Positions 6,737 through 16,756 are shown, numbered from the stretch's first letter. The stretch is DNA of 54,915 nucleotides from an uncultured Clostridium sp. (GCA_946409935.1 CAMJYG010000007.1:1-54915), one strand, 5' to 3'. Made by a program: numbers and translations. Notes: a model not told the origin generated them from the sequence alone.

Positions 6737-9197
6737 ATTCACTTTCTACATCTTCCATTTCAGGTGTTAATGTTTCAATACTTACAACTTTTCCACCATC
6801 ATTAGTTCTCATTAAAGTAACTCCTTGTGTAGACCTTCCTAAAACGCTAATATCTTTAACACTTATTCTAATAATTGTACCTGTATCTGTAATAAGCATA
6901 ACATCATCATCTTCTGTAGTAATTCTTACTCCTACAATTTTTCCTGTCTTTGGTGTAATTTTATATGTTACAACACCCTTTCCACCTCTTAGTTGGACTC
7001 TGTATTCATCTAATTCTGTTCTTTTTCCAAAACCATTTTCAGTAATTGCAAGTAATGTCGCTTTTCCTCCAGCTATAACAGATTCCATACCTATTACTTC
7101 ATCATCATCATCTAATCTTATACCTATTACACCTTGTGAAACTCTACCTATTGGACGCACTTCTTTTTCGTCAAATGTTATACACATTCCATTTTTTGTT
7201 ACTAATACAACATTATCTTGTCCATCTGTTAATCTAACACCTATTAATTCATCATCTTCTTTTAATGTAATTCCTTGAAGTCCATTTTTTCTTGTGCTGT
7301 CATATTCTTTTAACGATGTTTTTTTGATGAGACCATTTTTAGTTGACATTAATAAATATTTATCTTCTGCAAAATTTTGAATTGGTATAACTGCAGAGAT
7401 TTTTTCTCCTGGGTCTAGACTTAATAAATTAACTATAGCTGTTCCTCTGGCTGTTCTACCAGCTTCTGGTATTTCATATCCCATTAATCTATAAAGCTTA
7501 CCCTTATTTGTAAAGAATAATATCATATCATGTGTTGAAGCTGTAAATATTTGCTTTACAAAATCTTCTTCTCTTGTTGCCATTCCTGTTATTCCTTTAC
7601 CACCTCTTTTTTGGCTTTTATATGTATCTATTGGCATTCTTTTTATATACCCAAAATGAGTTAAAGTAACAACAGTTTGTTCTTCTTTGATTAAATCCTC
7701 TATATCAATTTCTCCCTCAGCTGCAACTATTTTAGTTTTTCTTTCATCTCCAAATTTTTCTCTTATTTCTATAAGTTCTTCTTTTATAATTTCGAATACT
7801 AACCTTTCACTATTTAAAATATCTCTTAAATGAGCTATCAATTCCATTAATTGATTATATTCTTCTTCTATTTTTTCTCTTTGCAATCCTGATAATGTTT
7901 TTAATCTCATATCTAATATTGCTTGAGCTTGTATATCAGTAAGACCAAATCTTTCCATCAATCTTTCTTTAGGATCATCATAAGAAGATCGAATTATATT
8001 AATAACTTCATCAATATTATCTAATGCTATTCTTAAACCTTCTAAAATATGTGCTCTTGCCAAAGCTTTATCTAATTCAAATTGTGTTCTTCTCAAGATT
8101 ACATCTTTTCGATGGTCTATATAACAATCTAAGCATTGTCTTAATGTCAAAATCTTTGGCTCTCCATTTACTAATGCTAACATTATTATTCCAAATGTTG
8201 ATTGCATTTGTGTATGCTTAAATAATTGATTTAAAACCACTTGAGGATTTGCATCTCTTTTTAATTCTATAACAACCCTAACTCTATCTATTCTATCTGA
8301 TTCATCTCTACATTCTGATATTCCTTCAACTTTTCTTTCTTTTGATAAATCTGATATAGTTTTTATTAAGTTTGCTTTATTTACTTGATATGGTAATGAA
8401 GAAACAATAATTCTTTGTCTATTTCCACTCATTTCTTCAATTTCAGTTTCTGCTCTTAATGTGATTTTTCCTTTTCCTGTTTTATATGCTTGTTTAATTC
8501 CTTCTATTCCAAGAATAATTCCTTCTGTCGGAAAGTCTGGTCCTTTTATAACACTCATCAAATCTTCATCAGAAACTTCATCTTCATCAATGATTTTTAT
8601 AATTCCATTTATAACTTCTGTTAAATTATGTGGTGGTATATTTGTCGCCATTCCTACCGCAATACCTGATGAACCATTAATTAAAAGCGATGGTATTCTA
8701 GCTGGTAAAACAGTTGGTTCTTGCAATCTATCATCATAGTTTGGCATAAAATCTACCGTATTTTTTTCAATATCAGTTAACATATATTCTGAAATTTTAG
8801 ACATTCTTGCTTCAGTATACCTCATAGCTGCAGGCCCATCTCCATCAACAGAGCCAAAGTTTCCATGTCCATCAATTAACATATACCTCATTGAAAAATC
8901 CTGAGCTAATCTAACCATTGCATCATATACAGATGTATCTCCATGTGGATGATATCTTCCTAAAACAGAACCTACAGTATTAGCACATTTTCTATAAGGT
9001 TTATCAGATGTAATACCATCTTCATGCATTGCATATAGAATTCTTCTATGCACTGGTTTCAATCCATCTCTTACATCTGGAAGGGCACGAGATACAATAA
9101 CACTCATAGCATAATCTATATAAGCTGTTCTCATTTCCTTTTCAATATCTCTTTCTATTATTTTACCGTCATTTCTTTCTTCTGGTCTATCTTCCAT
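6735..9197 (-). CDS. gyrA: DNA gyrase subunit A
   Basis: An 820-aa DNA-cleaving subunit of gyrase, which introduces negative supercoils with GyrB. Seen: the N-terminal breakage-reunion domain with HPHGDTSVYD, the catalytic Tyr in MRYTEAR near residue 127, and a C-terminal beta-pinwheel with the GyrA box SQKRGGKG near residue 530, which distinguishes gyrase from topoisomerase IV. ATG 9197 sits at good spacing from GGAAGGAT; a GTG at 9203 is closer to it and less likely. Unusually, gyrA is not next to gyrB: it is separated from it by a block of minus-strand T4SS genes and is convergent with dnaI. Confidence 0.97.
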   Translation of the reverse strand: MEDRPEERNDGKIIERDIEKEMRTAYIDYAMSVIVSRALPDVRDGLKPVHRRILYAMHEDGITSDKPYRKCANTVGSVLGRYHPHGDTSVYDAMVRLAQDFSMRYMLIDGHGNFGSVDGDGPAAMRYTEARMSKISEYMLTDIEKNTVDFMPNYDDRLQEPTVLPARIPSLLINGSSGIAVGMATNIPPHNLTEVINGIIKIIDEDEVSDEDLMSVIKGPDFPTEGIILGIEGIKQAYKTGKGKITLRAETEIEEMSGNRQRIIVSSLPYQVNKANLIKTISDLSKERKVEGISECRDESDRIDRVRVVIELKRDANPQVVLNQLFKHTQMQSTFGIIMLALVNGEPKILTLRQCLDCYIDHRKDVILRRTQFELDKALARAHILEGLRIALDNIDEVINIIRSSYDDPKERLMERFGLTDIQAQAILDMRLKTLSGLQREKIEEEYNQLMELIAHLRDILNSERLVFEIIKEELIEIREKFGDERKTKIVAAEGEIDIEDLIKEEQTVVTLTHFGYIKRMPIDTYKSQKRGGKGITGMATREEDFVKQIFTASTHDMILFFTNKGKLYRLMGYEIPEAGRTARGTAIVNLLSLDPGEKISAVIPIQNFAEDKYLLMSTKNGLIKKTSLKEYDSTRKNGLQGITLKEDDELIGVRLTDGQDNVVLVTKNGMCITFDEKEVRPIGRVSQGVIGIRLDDDDEVIGMESVIAGGKATLLAITENGFGKRTELDEYRVQLRGGKGVVTYKITPKTGKIVGVRITTEDDDVMLITDTGTIIRISVKDISVLGRSTQGVTLMRTNDGGKVVSIETLTPEMEDVESE

Positions 9198-9392
9198 TTT
9201 CACTATCCTTCCTTTCCTTATATGAATACAAGTTTAGCTAAAAAACATTTATTCATTATACAATAATTATTTTTCAAGCAATTTACTTTTTTCCTCATTT
9301 TTCATATACCTGTATTATACTAAACCAGAGCTTTTTTTTCAAGTAAAATGTATTAAAAAACTTTAACAATATTGATTTCCGGTTACAATTTA

Positions 9393-10124
9393 CTAAACTC
9401 TAACCAATTTTTCAGCCAGTTCTAAATGCTCCTTGCTTAAATCAAAATTTTGTCCATTATTTTTTATTAAATTATGTAATATTTCTATTGTTCTTGCTTC
9501 ATTAATTATTTTTTCAATTGGAGCAATATTTTTTAATTGTTTTTCTAACTTATTATATTCCTTTGTCATTCCTTCAAAATTTTTATTTTCGAAATAATTT
9601 TTCCAATTATTAATATATTTACTAGTATTTTCAATAGATTGATATTGATCTTTAAATGATTTTTCTATATTTTTTTCTACATTATTTAATATAATATTTT
9701 TTCCTTGTTTAATTGTAGTTGCAATTGCATTGTTAATTAATCCTGCCTGTTTAACTTTATCAACAGTAATATCTATTAAACCCGAAATTCCATCTAATAT
9801 TCCTCCTGATTGCACAGCATTTTGCATTTGACTTACATTTTCAAAGTTTCCTGTAACAATTCCAATTGCACTTTTACCAATATCAATTGCATCAGAAATT
9901 GTTTTATTTACTCCATCTTTTAAACCATAATTGAATAAATTATCTTTTATATTAATAACTTGTCCTTCAATAAAATCTGGTAATAATGCTCTTATTCCTA
10001 CATCTATTGCCGTATTAATTGTTTTTCCTAAAACACTTTCTAAAAAATTTTTTTGTGTATTTTCATTTACTATTTTGTTATCAATATTTAAATTATTTTG
10101 TTTTTCCAAATTACTTATCTCCAT
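9393..10124 (-). CDS. Unknown protein at the end of the minus-strand T4SS block
   Basis: About 243 aa, soluble-looking. It has amphipathic, glycine-spaced helices in the first half (LGKTINTAIDVGIRALLPDF, then GKSAIGIVTGNF and GLIDGISGL-like repeats) and a Lys/Glu/Asn-rich helical second half that is probably coiled coil. No catalytic motif or signal peptide is apparent. The well-placed start is ATG 10124 after AAAGGAATG; ATG 10136 overlaps that Shine-Dalgarno. It lies 107 nt downstream of the CpaE-like gene in the same direction. It may be a T4SS substrate or effector, or a structural component, but nothing in the sequence proves it. I do not assign a function. Confidence 0.75.
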   Translation of the reverse strand: MEISNLEKQNNLNIDNKIVNENTQKNFLESVLGKTINTAIDVGIRALLPDFIEGQVINIKDNLFNYGLKDGVNKTISDAIDIGKSAIGIVTGNFENVSQMQNAVQSGGILDGISGLIDITVDKVKQAGLINNAIATTIKQGKNIILNNVEKNIEKSFKDQYQSIENTSKYINNWKNYFENKNFEGMTKEYNKLEKQLKNIAPIEKIINEARTIEILHNLIKNNGQNFDLSKEHLELAEKLVRV

Positions 10125-10231
10125 ATATAATTTCATTCCTTTCTTCTCATTAAATTTAATTTTCTATTAATATTTTTAAAATTATAATTTATTTTAAGAA
10201 TATATTTTATTTTTTTAATTTTTTAATTTTT

Positions 10232-11437
10232 TTATTTTAAAATATTTTTAATTTCTTTATTTATTAAATATTTTTTATTTTTATAATTTTTAAATAAATA
10301 ATTAAAATTATAAAGTTTAATTTTTATTTTATTTTTATAAATTTGTTTTAAAATATTAAAATCAATATTTTTTATATTTTCTGATTTTAATATAATATTC
10401 AAAGTATCTTTTCTATTTTTTAAATATTTATTAATTTCAATTAAACATTTATTTACTTCATCTTTTGTACCACAATTCTTTTCAAGAATCAAAATAACTT
10501 TATTAACTTTATATAATAATTTATCTCTTATTTTTTTATTATAAAAAAATCCATCATTTATAATTATATAATCAAATTTATTTGCTTTATTCTCAAATAA
10601 AATATTTAAAAAATTATCTATTATCTTTTTATTGTTTATTTTTTTTAATATATTATTAATATTAGAAATACAGATTAAATTCTTATCAATTTTATTTTCT
10701 ATTTTGTTTAAATAAGATTTTATTTTTATTATATTATATAGTTCTTCACAATTTATGCTTTTATTTTTTTTATCTTTATAATAATTATTTGTAATATTTA
10801 ATTTAGAAAATAAAACTTTATTTTTTTTATCAATATTTATTAATAATATTCTTTTATTTATTTTTCTTAAATAATTTATAATATTTATTATTATTATATT
10901 TTTATCTAAATCATTTTTTCCTGTGATTAAAATTTTATTTTTTTCATATTTTTTTATATTTCTTTTTTTGAAATTTAAATATTTTTTAAATTTCTTATTA
11001 TTTCTATATTTTTTTATTTTTTCCTTAGTTAAAATAATAATTTTATTTTTAAATCTTGATTTTTTATTTTCAATTTTTTGATTATTTAAAATATTAATTA
11101 GATATTCAATTTTTATTTCTTTTTTTGTATAAATATTTTTTATGTTGTTTTCTTGTAATTTTAATATTTTTTCTTTGTTATTTTTTTCTAGAAAAAAAAT
11201 AATATTTATATTAGAATTTATTTTTTGTATTTCTGTTATTAATTCTTCTATAGTAATTTTTCCTAAAATTTTTTCATATAAAATAATTGTATTTACATCT
11301 TTTCTTTTTTTTAAAACATCTAAAATGGCTTCCCTATATTGTATATCTTTTCCTACTATTTCTAATTTGTATTCTTTTTTTAATTTTTCATTTATCTCCG
11401 GAGAATCGATCGCTGTTATTATTTTTTTCAAATTCAT
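10232..11437 (-). CDS. CpaE/TadZ-like protein with a degenerate MinD-type ATPase domain
   Basis: A 401-aa, very Lys/Ile/Asn-rich protein. Residues ~1-120 resemble a degenerate response-regulator receiver fold (alternating hydrophobic strands and helices, including NTIILYEK and INIIFFLEK). Residues ~165-400 resemble a MinD/ParA-type P-loop domain with a 'KRILLINID' strand. The expected Walker A is replaced by ITGKNDLDKN, which lacks the GKT/GKS core, so ATP hydrolysis is doubtful. This two-domain order is that of CpaE/TadZ localisation factors. It overlaps the VirB4 gene by 50 nt, implying co-translation. The start ATG 11437 has AAGGAG nearby. The extreme AT bias makes the family call moderate. 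Confidence 0.55.
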   Translation of the reverse strand: MNLKKIITAIDSPEINEKLKKEYKLEIVGKDIQYREAILDVLKKRKDVNTIILYEKILGKITIEELITEIQKINSNINIIFFLEKNNKEKILKLQENNIKNIYTKKEIKIEYLINILNNQKIENKKSRFKNKIIILTKEKIKKYRNNKKFKKYLNFKKRNIKKYEKNKILITGKNDLDKNIIIINIINYLRKINKRILLINIDKKNKVLFSKLNITNNYYKDKKNKSINCEELYNIIKIKSYLNKIENKIDKNLICISNINNILKKINNKKIIDNFLNILFENKANKFDYIIINDGFFYNKKIRDKLLYKVNKVILILEKNCGTKDEVNKCLIEINKYLKNRKDTLNIILKSENIKNIDFNILKQIYKNKIKIKLYNFNYLFKNYKNKKYLINKEIKNILK

Positions 11438-13277
11438 CTTCTCCTTCTATTATTTCTTTTTCAATATCTGAACATTCAATTTTAGTTAAAATATGATTTT
11501 CTCCTACAAACATTAATGCCTCCCCTCTTTTTAAAGATTTAATTTCTACTTTTTCTTTTTCAGATAGATTTGCATATTCTGATAATATTTTTATATTTTC
11601 TTCTTCTAATGCAAAAAAGGTCTTTATACTAGAATTATTTAAAATACTTTTTCCGTAAGTACCACTATCTAAACTAAAAATATCAGAAATATCTTGAGTT
11701 ATTGCTACTCCACTTCCTCCATATTTTCTTATGGTTTTAAAAATTTTATATATAAAACTTGCAACTTCTCTATTAGATGTAACTCCAATTAATCTCCAAA
11801 TTTCATCTAAATATATAGCCTTTTTTTCTTGCCTGTTTTCTTTTATTTTATCCCAAAAAATATCAGTAAATAAATACATACCAAATTTTAAATTTTCTTC
11901 TCCTAAATCATATATATCAGCAATAACTAAATCTTTATTTAATTCAATATTTGTATAATTATTAAAAAATTTCATAGATCCCTTAACAAACGGTATTAAT
12001 TTTATTTTAAATTTTTTCGTTTTTTCATCTTTACCTAATTCCTCATATAAATCTTCTAACAATGGCATATCTTTTGAATTTTTAAATTCACTTTTTGTTT
12101 TTTTATTTTTTATTATTTCTTTAAATAAACTCTTATCATCAAATGTTATATTTTTTTTATTATAAATTTTAATCAAACTTTCTTCTATTAATGCTTTTTC
12201 TTCCTCATCTAATTCTCCAAAAACTAAATTAAAAAATCCAATTAATTTTCCTATTTTAGTCGCTAAATACCCTGATTCTCCTTCTTCAATACTTTCTTTT
12301 CTTATCTCTAAAATATTTATATATGTTTCTGAATTTGGTCCTATTTTAATTTGCGTCCCTTTAAGTTTATTGCATAAAATATTATATTCTCTATCTGGAT
12401 CTATTATATATTGCTTAATTCCTAGCAATTTATATCTTAAAATAAGTAATTTTGTATAAAAAGATTTCCCCGCACCACTAGTTCCAAAAATACAGATATT
12501 AGCATTTTTATACTTTTTTGTATCATACCTATCTATAAATACCAATGAATTATTATAAATATTTGTTCCTATAAAAATTCCTTCTTTATCAAAAATAGTT
12601 GACGAAATAAATGGATAAGTTGCAAGCAATCCGGATGTTAAAATATTTCTTTTTGCAGCTCCCTTTATAATTTCTTTATTTTCAATAATTGGCATACATG
12701 ATAAAAATAATTCTTCTTGCCTAAAATTTGCTCTTCTTGTTTGCATTCCCTTACTTTGAGTAATTCCTTCTATTTTATTTAAATAATATTCTAATTCTTT
12801 AATATCATCAGAATATAAATTTATATAAATATATAAAAAATAAATATCTTCGTTGTTTATTTGTATTTCTTTCCTAATATATTTAGCATCACTATATGTA
12901 AAAGCAGCTATATCAATATCTTCATAATTTTGATTTTTTTCTTTTAGTTCTACTCCTACATTTCCTATATGATATGTTAAATCCTTTATTGTTCTATATG
13001 AATCCTGTTTTTCATAAAAAATAGAGATATTCATGTTAATATTTGTTTCTATTAAACTTTTTAATAATATATCATTTTGTTCTCTATAATAATTAACAAC
13101 AATTAATCCTGAATAATATACATTATCTATTTCTACATATTTAGGATTCTTTATATTTATGTATGATGGAGAAATTTCATCCTTTTCGCTTACAATTCCA
13201 GCGAAAAAATTATCTTCATCTTTATTTTTCTCTAATAATTTTATTTTTTTTATTATTTCTTCAAATTTTTCTTTTAT
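11388..13277 (-). CDS. VirB4-type T4SS ATPase, probable AUA start
   Basis: VirB4 ATPases power assembly and substrate transfer in type IV secretion. Seen: Walker A GTSGAGKSF, the conserved IDPDREY after it, Walker B KAIYLDEIW, and the ITQD motif near the C-terminus. The first ATG is at 13034, but the frame stays open for 81 further codons with plausible VirB4 N-terminal sequence. An AGAGGAGG Shine-Dalgarno (13287-13294) stands 9 nt before ATA 13277; the only ATG near it (13285) is 1 nt from the Shine-Dalgarno and in another frame with a stop after three codons. So I start at ATA (629 aa). The gene preceding it encodes a separate N-terminal-like domain; the CpaE-like gene overlaps its 3' end. 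Confidence 0.8.
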   Translation of the reverse strand: MKEKFEEIIKKIKLLEKNKDEDNFFAGIVSEKDEISPSYINIKNPKYVEIDNVYYSGLIVVNYYREQNDILLKSLIETNINMNISIFYEKQDSYRTIKDLTYHIGNVGVELKEKNQNYEDIDIAAFTYSDAKYIRKEIQINNEDIYFLYIYINLYSDDIKELEYYLNKIEGITQSKGMQTRRANFRQEELFLSCMPIIENKEIIKGAAKRNILTSGLLATYPFISSTIFDKEGIFIGTNIYNNSLVFIDRYDTKKYKNANICIFGTSGAGKSFYTKLLILRYKLLGIKQYIIDPDREYNILCNKLKGTQIKIGPNSETYINILEIRKESIEEGESGYLATKIGKLIGFFNLVFGELDEEEKALIEESLIKIYNKKNITFDDKSLFKEIIKNKKTKSEFKNSKDMPLLEDLYEELGKDEKTKKFKIKLIPFVKGSMKFFNNYTNIELNKDLVIADIYDLGEENLKFGMYLFTDIFWDKIKENRQEKKAIYLDEIWRLIGVTSNREVASFIYKIFKTIRKYGGSGVAITQDISDIFSLDSGTYGKSILNNSSIKTFFALEEENIKILSEYANLSEKEKVEIKSLKRGEALMFVGENHILTKIECSDIEKEIIEGEDEFEKNNNSDRFSGDK

Positions 13278-13372
13278 TTTTTCATACCTCCTCTATTTTA
13301 TAAATAATTAAATTTATTATTTTTCTTATTTAATTTTGTAGCCAAAAATAGAATAATTTAAATTTTATTTAT

Positions 13373-13963
13373 TTAGAATTTGCTCTTTTGATTTTTTATA
13401 GGATAAAAAAAGGATAAGAATAATTTTTGAATTTGATTTTTATCATCAATTTCTTCAACAAAATTTCCACATCGAGATAAACATTCTTTAATTTTAAAAT
13501 ATTTTTCTTTTAAATCATTTTTTATAATTTCTTCATTTTCTATGTATTCTTTTTTAATATTGTTTTCATAATAAATAATTATATAAAAATTTTTAGATGC
13601 AGATTTTCTTTTAATATTAATTTGTGAAATATAATCGATATAATTTTGTGAAATTTCTTTTAAATATTGATTTTCTTTTTTGGAAATATTTTTTTGAATA
13701 TTAAATATATTTTTACTTAAATCTTCTTTACTACTTTGAATTAAAATTTGAATATTAAATTGACAAGTTTTTAAAAAAATTTTATACGAATTTAAAATAG
13801 CTTCTTTTTCTAAATCAGATTTTAAATTATAATTAATAGGAATTATTTTTAATATTTTTATATATTTATTATTTTTTAGTTTTATAATTCCATTGTTATA
13901 AATTTTATCTATAGGTATCCATTGTTGTACAGTTTTATTTTTTATTACTTTTTCACCTCCCAT
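13373..13963 (-). CDS. T4SS protein resembling a detached VirB4 N-terminal domain
   Basis: Up to 196 aa, beginning with VQQWIPIDKI and NGIIKLKNNKYIKIL. This matches the mixed beta/helical opening seen before the ATPase domain of Firmicutes VirB4, here as its own gene just upstream of VirB4. The protein at 38708-39931 occupies the same place in the second locus. ATG 13963 is only a few bases from the predicted transcript start, and a perfect GGGAGGTGA lies inside its first codons. A start at ATA 13945 or nearby is therefore more natural, as for its neighbours. No enzymatic motif is seen. It probably acts with VirB4 at the membrane. Confidence 0.65.
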   Translation of the reverse strand: MGGEKVIKNKTVQQWIPIDKIYNNGIIKLKNNKYIKILKIIPINYNLKSDLEKEAILNSYKIFLKTCQFNIQILIQSSKEDLSKNIFNIQKNISKKENQYLKEISQNYIDYISQINIKRKSASKNFYIIIYYENNIKKEYIENEEIIKNDLKEKYFKIKECLSRCGNFVEEIDDKNQIQKLFLSFFYPIKNQKSKF

Positions 13964-13972
13964 TTGACAGAA

Positions 13973-14001
13973 ATTTTATATTATAAACTGTAATTTGTCA
14001 A
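13973..14001 (-). promoter_or_regulatory. Promoter of the minus-strand T4SS block
   Basis: On the minus strand TTGACA (14001-13996), 17 nt, then TAAAAT (13978-13973). Transcription would begin near 13966, almost at the ATG 13963, which argues that translation starts further downstream. A MITE lies just upstream. Confidence 0.55.
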
Positions 14002-14039
14002 GAATTTTTCGTTGACCATTTTCGACATTTTTCAACATT

Positions 14040-14287
14040 GTTACAAGTCACAGCCGGTTTTAAATAACGAAGCTGCAAGTTAATATATAATATTTTTGAA
14101 AAAAGCGAATTGAAAGTGAGCAAGTTAGAAATTCTAATAAATTTTATGGAAAGAGTTCATTTTCGAAGAAAATGGAAGGGAGCCATAAAATTTATGTGAA
14201 TTTCTTACGCAGTTCAGCTTGAACGAGCATTTTTGAAAAAATTATATATTAACTTGAAGCAATGCAAAAGCAACTGTGACTTGTAAC
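14040..14287. mobile_element. MITE-like palindromic element, copy 3 (248 bp, divergent)
   Basis: The ends GTTACAAGTCACAGC and a GCAACTGTGACTTGTAAC-type right end mirror each other, with the same G-to-A change relative to copy 1 on both sides. The interior differs in sequence from copies 1 and 2 but keeps nested palindromes (AGAAATTC...GAATTTCT, ATAAATTTTATGG...CCATAAAATTTAT). I see no clear target duplication. It lies upstream of the minus-strand T4SS promoter. Confidence 0.75.
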
Positions 14288-14785
14288 GCTACCTTTTATA
14301 ACAAGTCAACCATGAATAATTAAAAGTCCGCGCAATTGATTAGTTATAAAAAATTTTTTGAATATTTTTTTTGTTTTTGTTCATAATAAGAATATAAGGT
14401 TAATAGTAGTTGAGCCAAGAGTATTGATAGATTATTTTTTAGTTTATTAATATTCGGACAAAGATATTTAATAGTATATTTTATATATATTATTATGTGT
14501 CGGCGATAAGAATATATTACTTGTATGTAGGCTATATTTCATTTTGTTCTTTTATTTTTATATATGGTCAAATTATATGTAATATATTCGAGCTAAGATT
14601 ATTTTTATATCTAATTTATTTAGTGGTTGTTATTAGTCCCTTTGGGATGAATATGGTTACTTATGGTGTATTAATGGTCGAGCGAATGATTAATATATGT
14701 GGTATCGAGCTTATTTATATAGTAATATATATTAGGTTTTAATATTAGATATATTAGTTTTAGCAAAGATTATTATTGGCTTTAT
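14288..14785. other. Gene-free AT-rich segment, C-poor on the plus strand
   Basis: About 500 bases between a MITE and the gyrB terminator without a credible gene. The longest frame (14497-14742) has no ribosome binding site and no recognisable protein. The plus strand is unusually poor in C and contains degenerate repeats of a GAGC/CGGAC...AAGATTATT type (near 14413, 14454, 14500, 14590, 14677, 14760). I see no defined RNA. Confidence 0.4.
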
Positions 14786-14789
14786 GATT

Positions 14790-14820
14790 AATGGCAGATA
14801 AATATTAATTTATCTGCCAT
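14790..14820 (-). terminator. gyrB terminator
   Basis: TGGCAGATAAAT and ATTTATCTGCCA form a 12-bp stem with a short ATTA loop immediately after the gyrB stop; the minus strand continues as an A/T-rich tract. Confidence 0.7.
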
Positions 14821-14824
14821 TAAA

Positions 14825-16756
14825 TTATATATCTAGATTTTTTACATATTTTGCATTTTGTTGTATAAATTCTCTTCTAGGTTCTACTTCATCCCCCATT
14901 AATAATGTAAATATTTCATCTGCCTTTATTGCATCTTCCATTGTTACTTTAATTAAAATTCTAGTTTCTGGATTCATAGTTGTATCCCACAATTGTTCTG
15001 GGTTCATTTCTCCTAAACCTTTATATCTTTGTAGCCCTAATTGTTCCCTAGCAATTCCTTTTTCTGCTAAATCTTTATATGCTTTTTCTAAGTCATCATC
15101 TGTATAGCAATATATATCTGTCATTCCCTTCTTAGATAACTTATATAAAGGTGGCTGTGCTAAATATACATTTCCGTTTTCTATTAAAGGTCTCATATAT
15201 CTAAAGAAAAATGTTAATAATAATGTTCTAATATGTGCTCCATCAACATCAGCATCTGCCATAATTATTACTTTTCCATATCTAATTTTTGTAACATCAA
15301 ATTCTGAACCTATACCAGCTCCTATTGCTACAATTACAGGGTTTAGCTTATCATTACCATAGATTTTATCTGCTCTAGCTTTTTCTACATTTAGCATCTT
15401 TCCCCATAAAGGTAATATTGCTTGGAATTTTCTATCTCTTCCCTGTTTTGCACTTCCTCCAGCTGAATCTCCCTCAACTATATACACTTCACATTCATCT
15501 GCGTTTTTACTACTACAATCTGCTAACTTTCCAGGTAATGTACTTGTTTCTAGATTACTTTTCTTTCTTACTAATTCTCTAGCCTTTCTTGCTGCTTCCC
15601 TAGCTCTTGAAGCACTTATACATTTTTCCAAAATAGATTTAGCCACTGATGGATTTTCTTCTAGGAATGTTGATAATGCCTCATTAACCATACCTTGAAC
15701 AATTCCAGTCACCTCACTATTTCCCAGTTTAGTTTTAGTTTGTCCCTCAAATTGTGGTTCCTTAACCTTCACAGAAACTACAGCTGTTATTCCTTCTCTT
15801 ATATCTTCACCCTGTAAATTACTGTCTTTTTCTTTTAAAACATTATGGCTTCTTGCATAATCATTAAATACTTTAGTTAAAGCTCTTTTAAATCCTTCTA
15901 AATGTGTACCACCTTCTATAGTATTTATATTATTTACAAATGTATATATATTTTCTGAATAACTTGAAGTATATTGAATTGCTATTTCAACAGGTACTTC
16001 TCCATCATTTTTTTCTATATATATTGGAGATTTATGTAACATTTCTTTATTTTTATTTAAATATTCAACAAAAGATTTTAATCCTCCTTCAAAACAAAAA
16101 TCTCCTTTTTGTGGTGTTTCCCCTCTTTTATCTTCAATCGTTATTCTAAGCCCCTTTGTTAAAAATGCCATTTCCCTAAATCTTTTTTCTAAAGTTTCAT
16201 ATTCATACTCTAAACTTTCAAATATAGTATCGTCTGCTAAAAATCTTACTTTTGTTCCAGTTTTATTTGAATCACCTATTCTTTGAAGTGATTGTACAGT
16301 TTTCCCCTTTTCAAATTTCATTTGAAAAATTCCGCCATCTCTTTGAATTGTTACCTCTGTCCATGTTGATAATGCATTTACAACTGAAGCACCAACTCCA
16401 TGAAGTCCACCAGAAACCTTGTATCCACTATCTCCTCCAAATTTTCCTCCTGCATTTAATTGAGTATAAACTGTTTCTGCTGCAGATATTTTTGTTTTCT
16501 TATGTATGTCAACAGGTATACCTCTACCATCATCTTCTACACATATTACATTTCCTGGTTCTATAGTAACATTTATATTTTTACAATATCCTGCTAATGC
16601 TTCATCAACACTATTATCAACTATTTCATAAACGCAGTGATGTAATCCTCTTACAGAAACACTACCTATATACATTCCAGGTCTTTTTCTTACATGCTCC
16701 AAACCATCTAATACTTGTATCTGTTCTGCACCATATTCATGATCGTATTTTTCCAT
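14825..16756 (-). CDS. gyrB: DNA gyrase subunit B
   Basis: A 643-aa ATPase subunit of gyrase. Seen: the GHKL ATPase motifs [20 protein letters not shown] and [15 protein letters not shown] in the first 130 residues; the TOPRIM domain with EGDSAGG near residue 428 and DADVDGAH near 500; and the C-terminal [15 protein letters not shown]. Length and motifs are normal. ATG 16756 has GAGGAGGAAAATAA upstream. It follows recF in the usual dnaA-dnaN-recF-gyrB order, but gyrA is displaced about 5.6 kb away. A solo MITE end lies about 60 bp upstream, in its probable leader region. Confidence 0.97.
   Translation of the reverse strand: MEKYDHEYGAEQIQVLDGLEHVRKRPGMYIGSVSVRGLHHCVYEIVDNSVDEALAGYCKNINVTIEPGNVICVEDDGRGIPVDIHKKTKISAAETVYTQLNAGGKFGGDSGYKVSGGLHGVGASVVNALSTWTEVTIQRDGGIFQMKFEKGKTVQSLQRIGDSNKTGTKVRFLADDTIFESLEYEYETLEKRFREMAFLTKGLRITIEDKRGETPQKGDFCFEGGLKSFVEYLNKNKEMLHKSPIYIEKNDGEVPVEIAIQYTSSYSENIYTFVNNINTIEGGTHLEGFKRALTKVFNDYARSHNVLKEKDSNLQGEDIREGITAVVSVKVKEPQFEGQTKTKLGNSEVTGIVQGMVNEALSTFLEENPSVAKSILEKCISASRAREAARKARELVRKKSNLETSTLPGKLADCSSKNADECEVYIVEGDSAGGSAKQGRDRKFQAILPLWGKMLNVEKARADKIYGNDKLNPVIVAIGAGIGSEFDVTKIRYGKVIIMADADVDGAHIRTLLLTFFFRYMRPLIENGNVYLAQPPLYKLSKKGMTDIYCYTDDDLEKAYKDLAEKGIAREQLGLQRYKGLGEMNPEQLWDTTMNPETRILIKVTMEDAIKADEIFTLLMGDEVEPRREFIQQNAKYVKNLDI

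Noticed and set aside
6724-7278. A 184-aa plus-strand ORF
   Set aside because: It is the antisense shadow of gyrA, rich in Ser/Pro/Thr as expected from reversed acidic codons.
14497-14742. An 81-aa membrane protein
   Set aside because: No ribosome binding site, no recognisable family, odd composition following the DNA bias and degenerate repeats.
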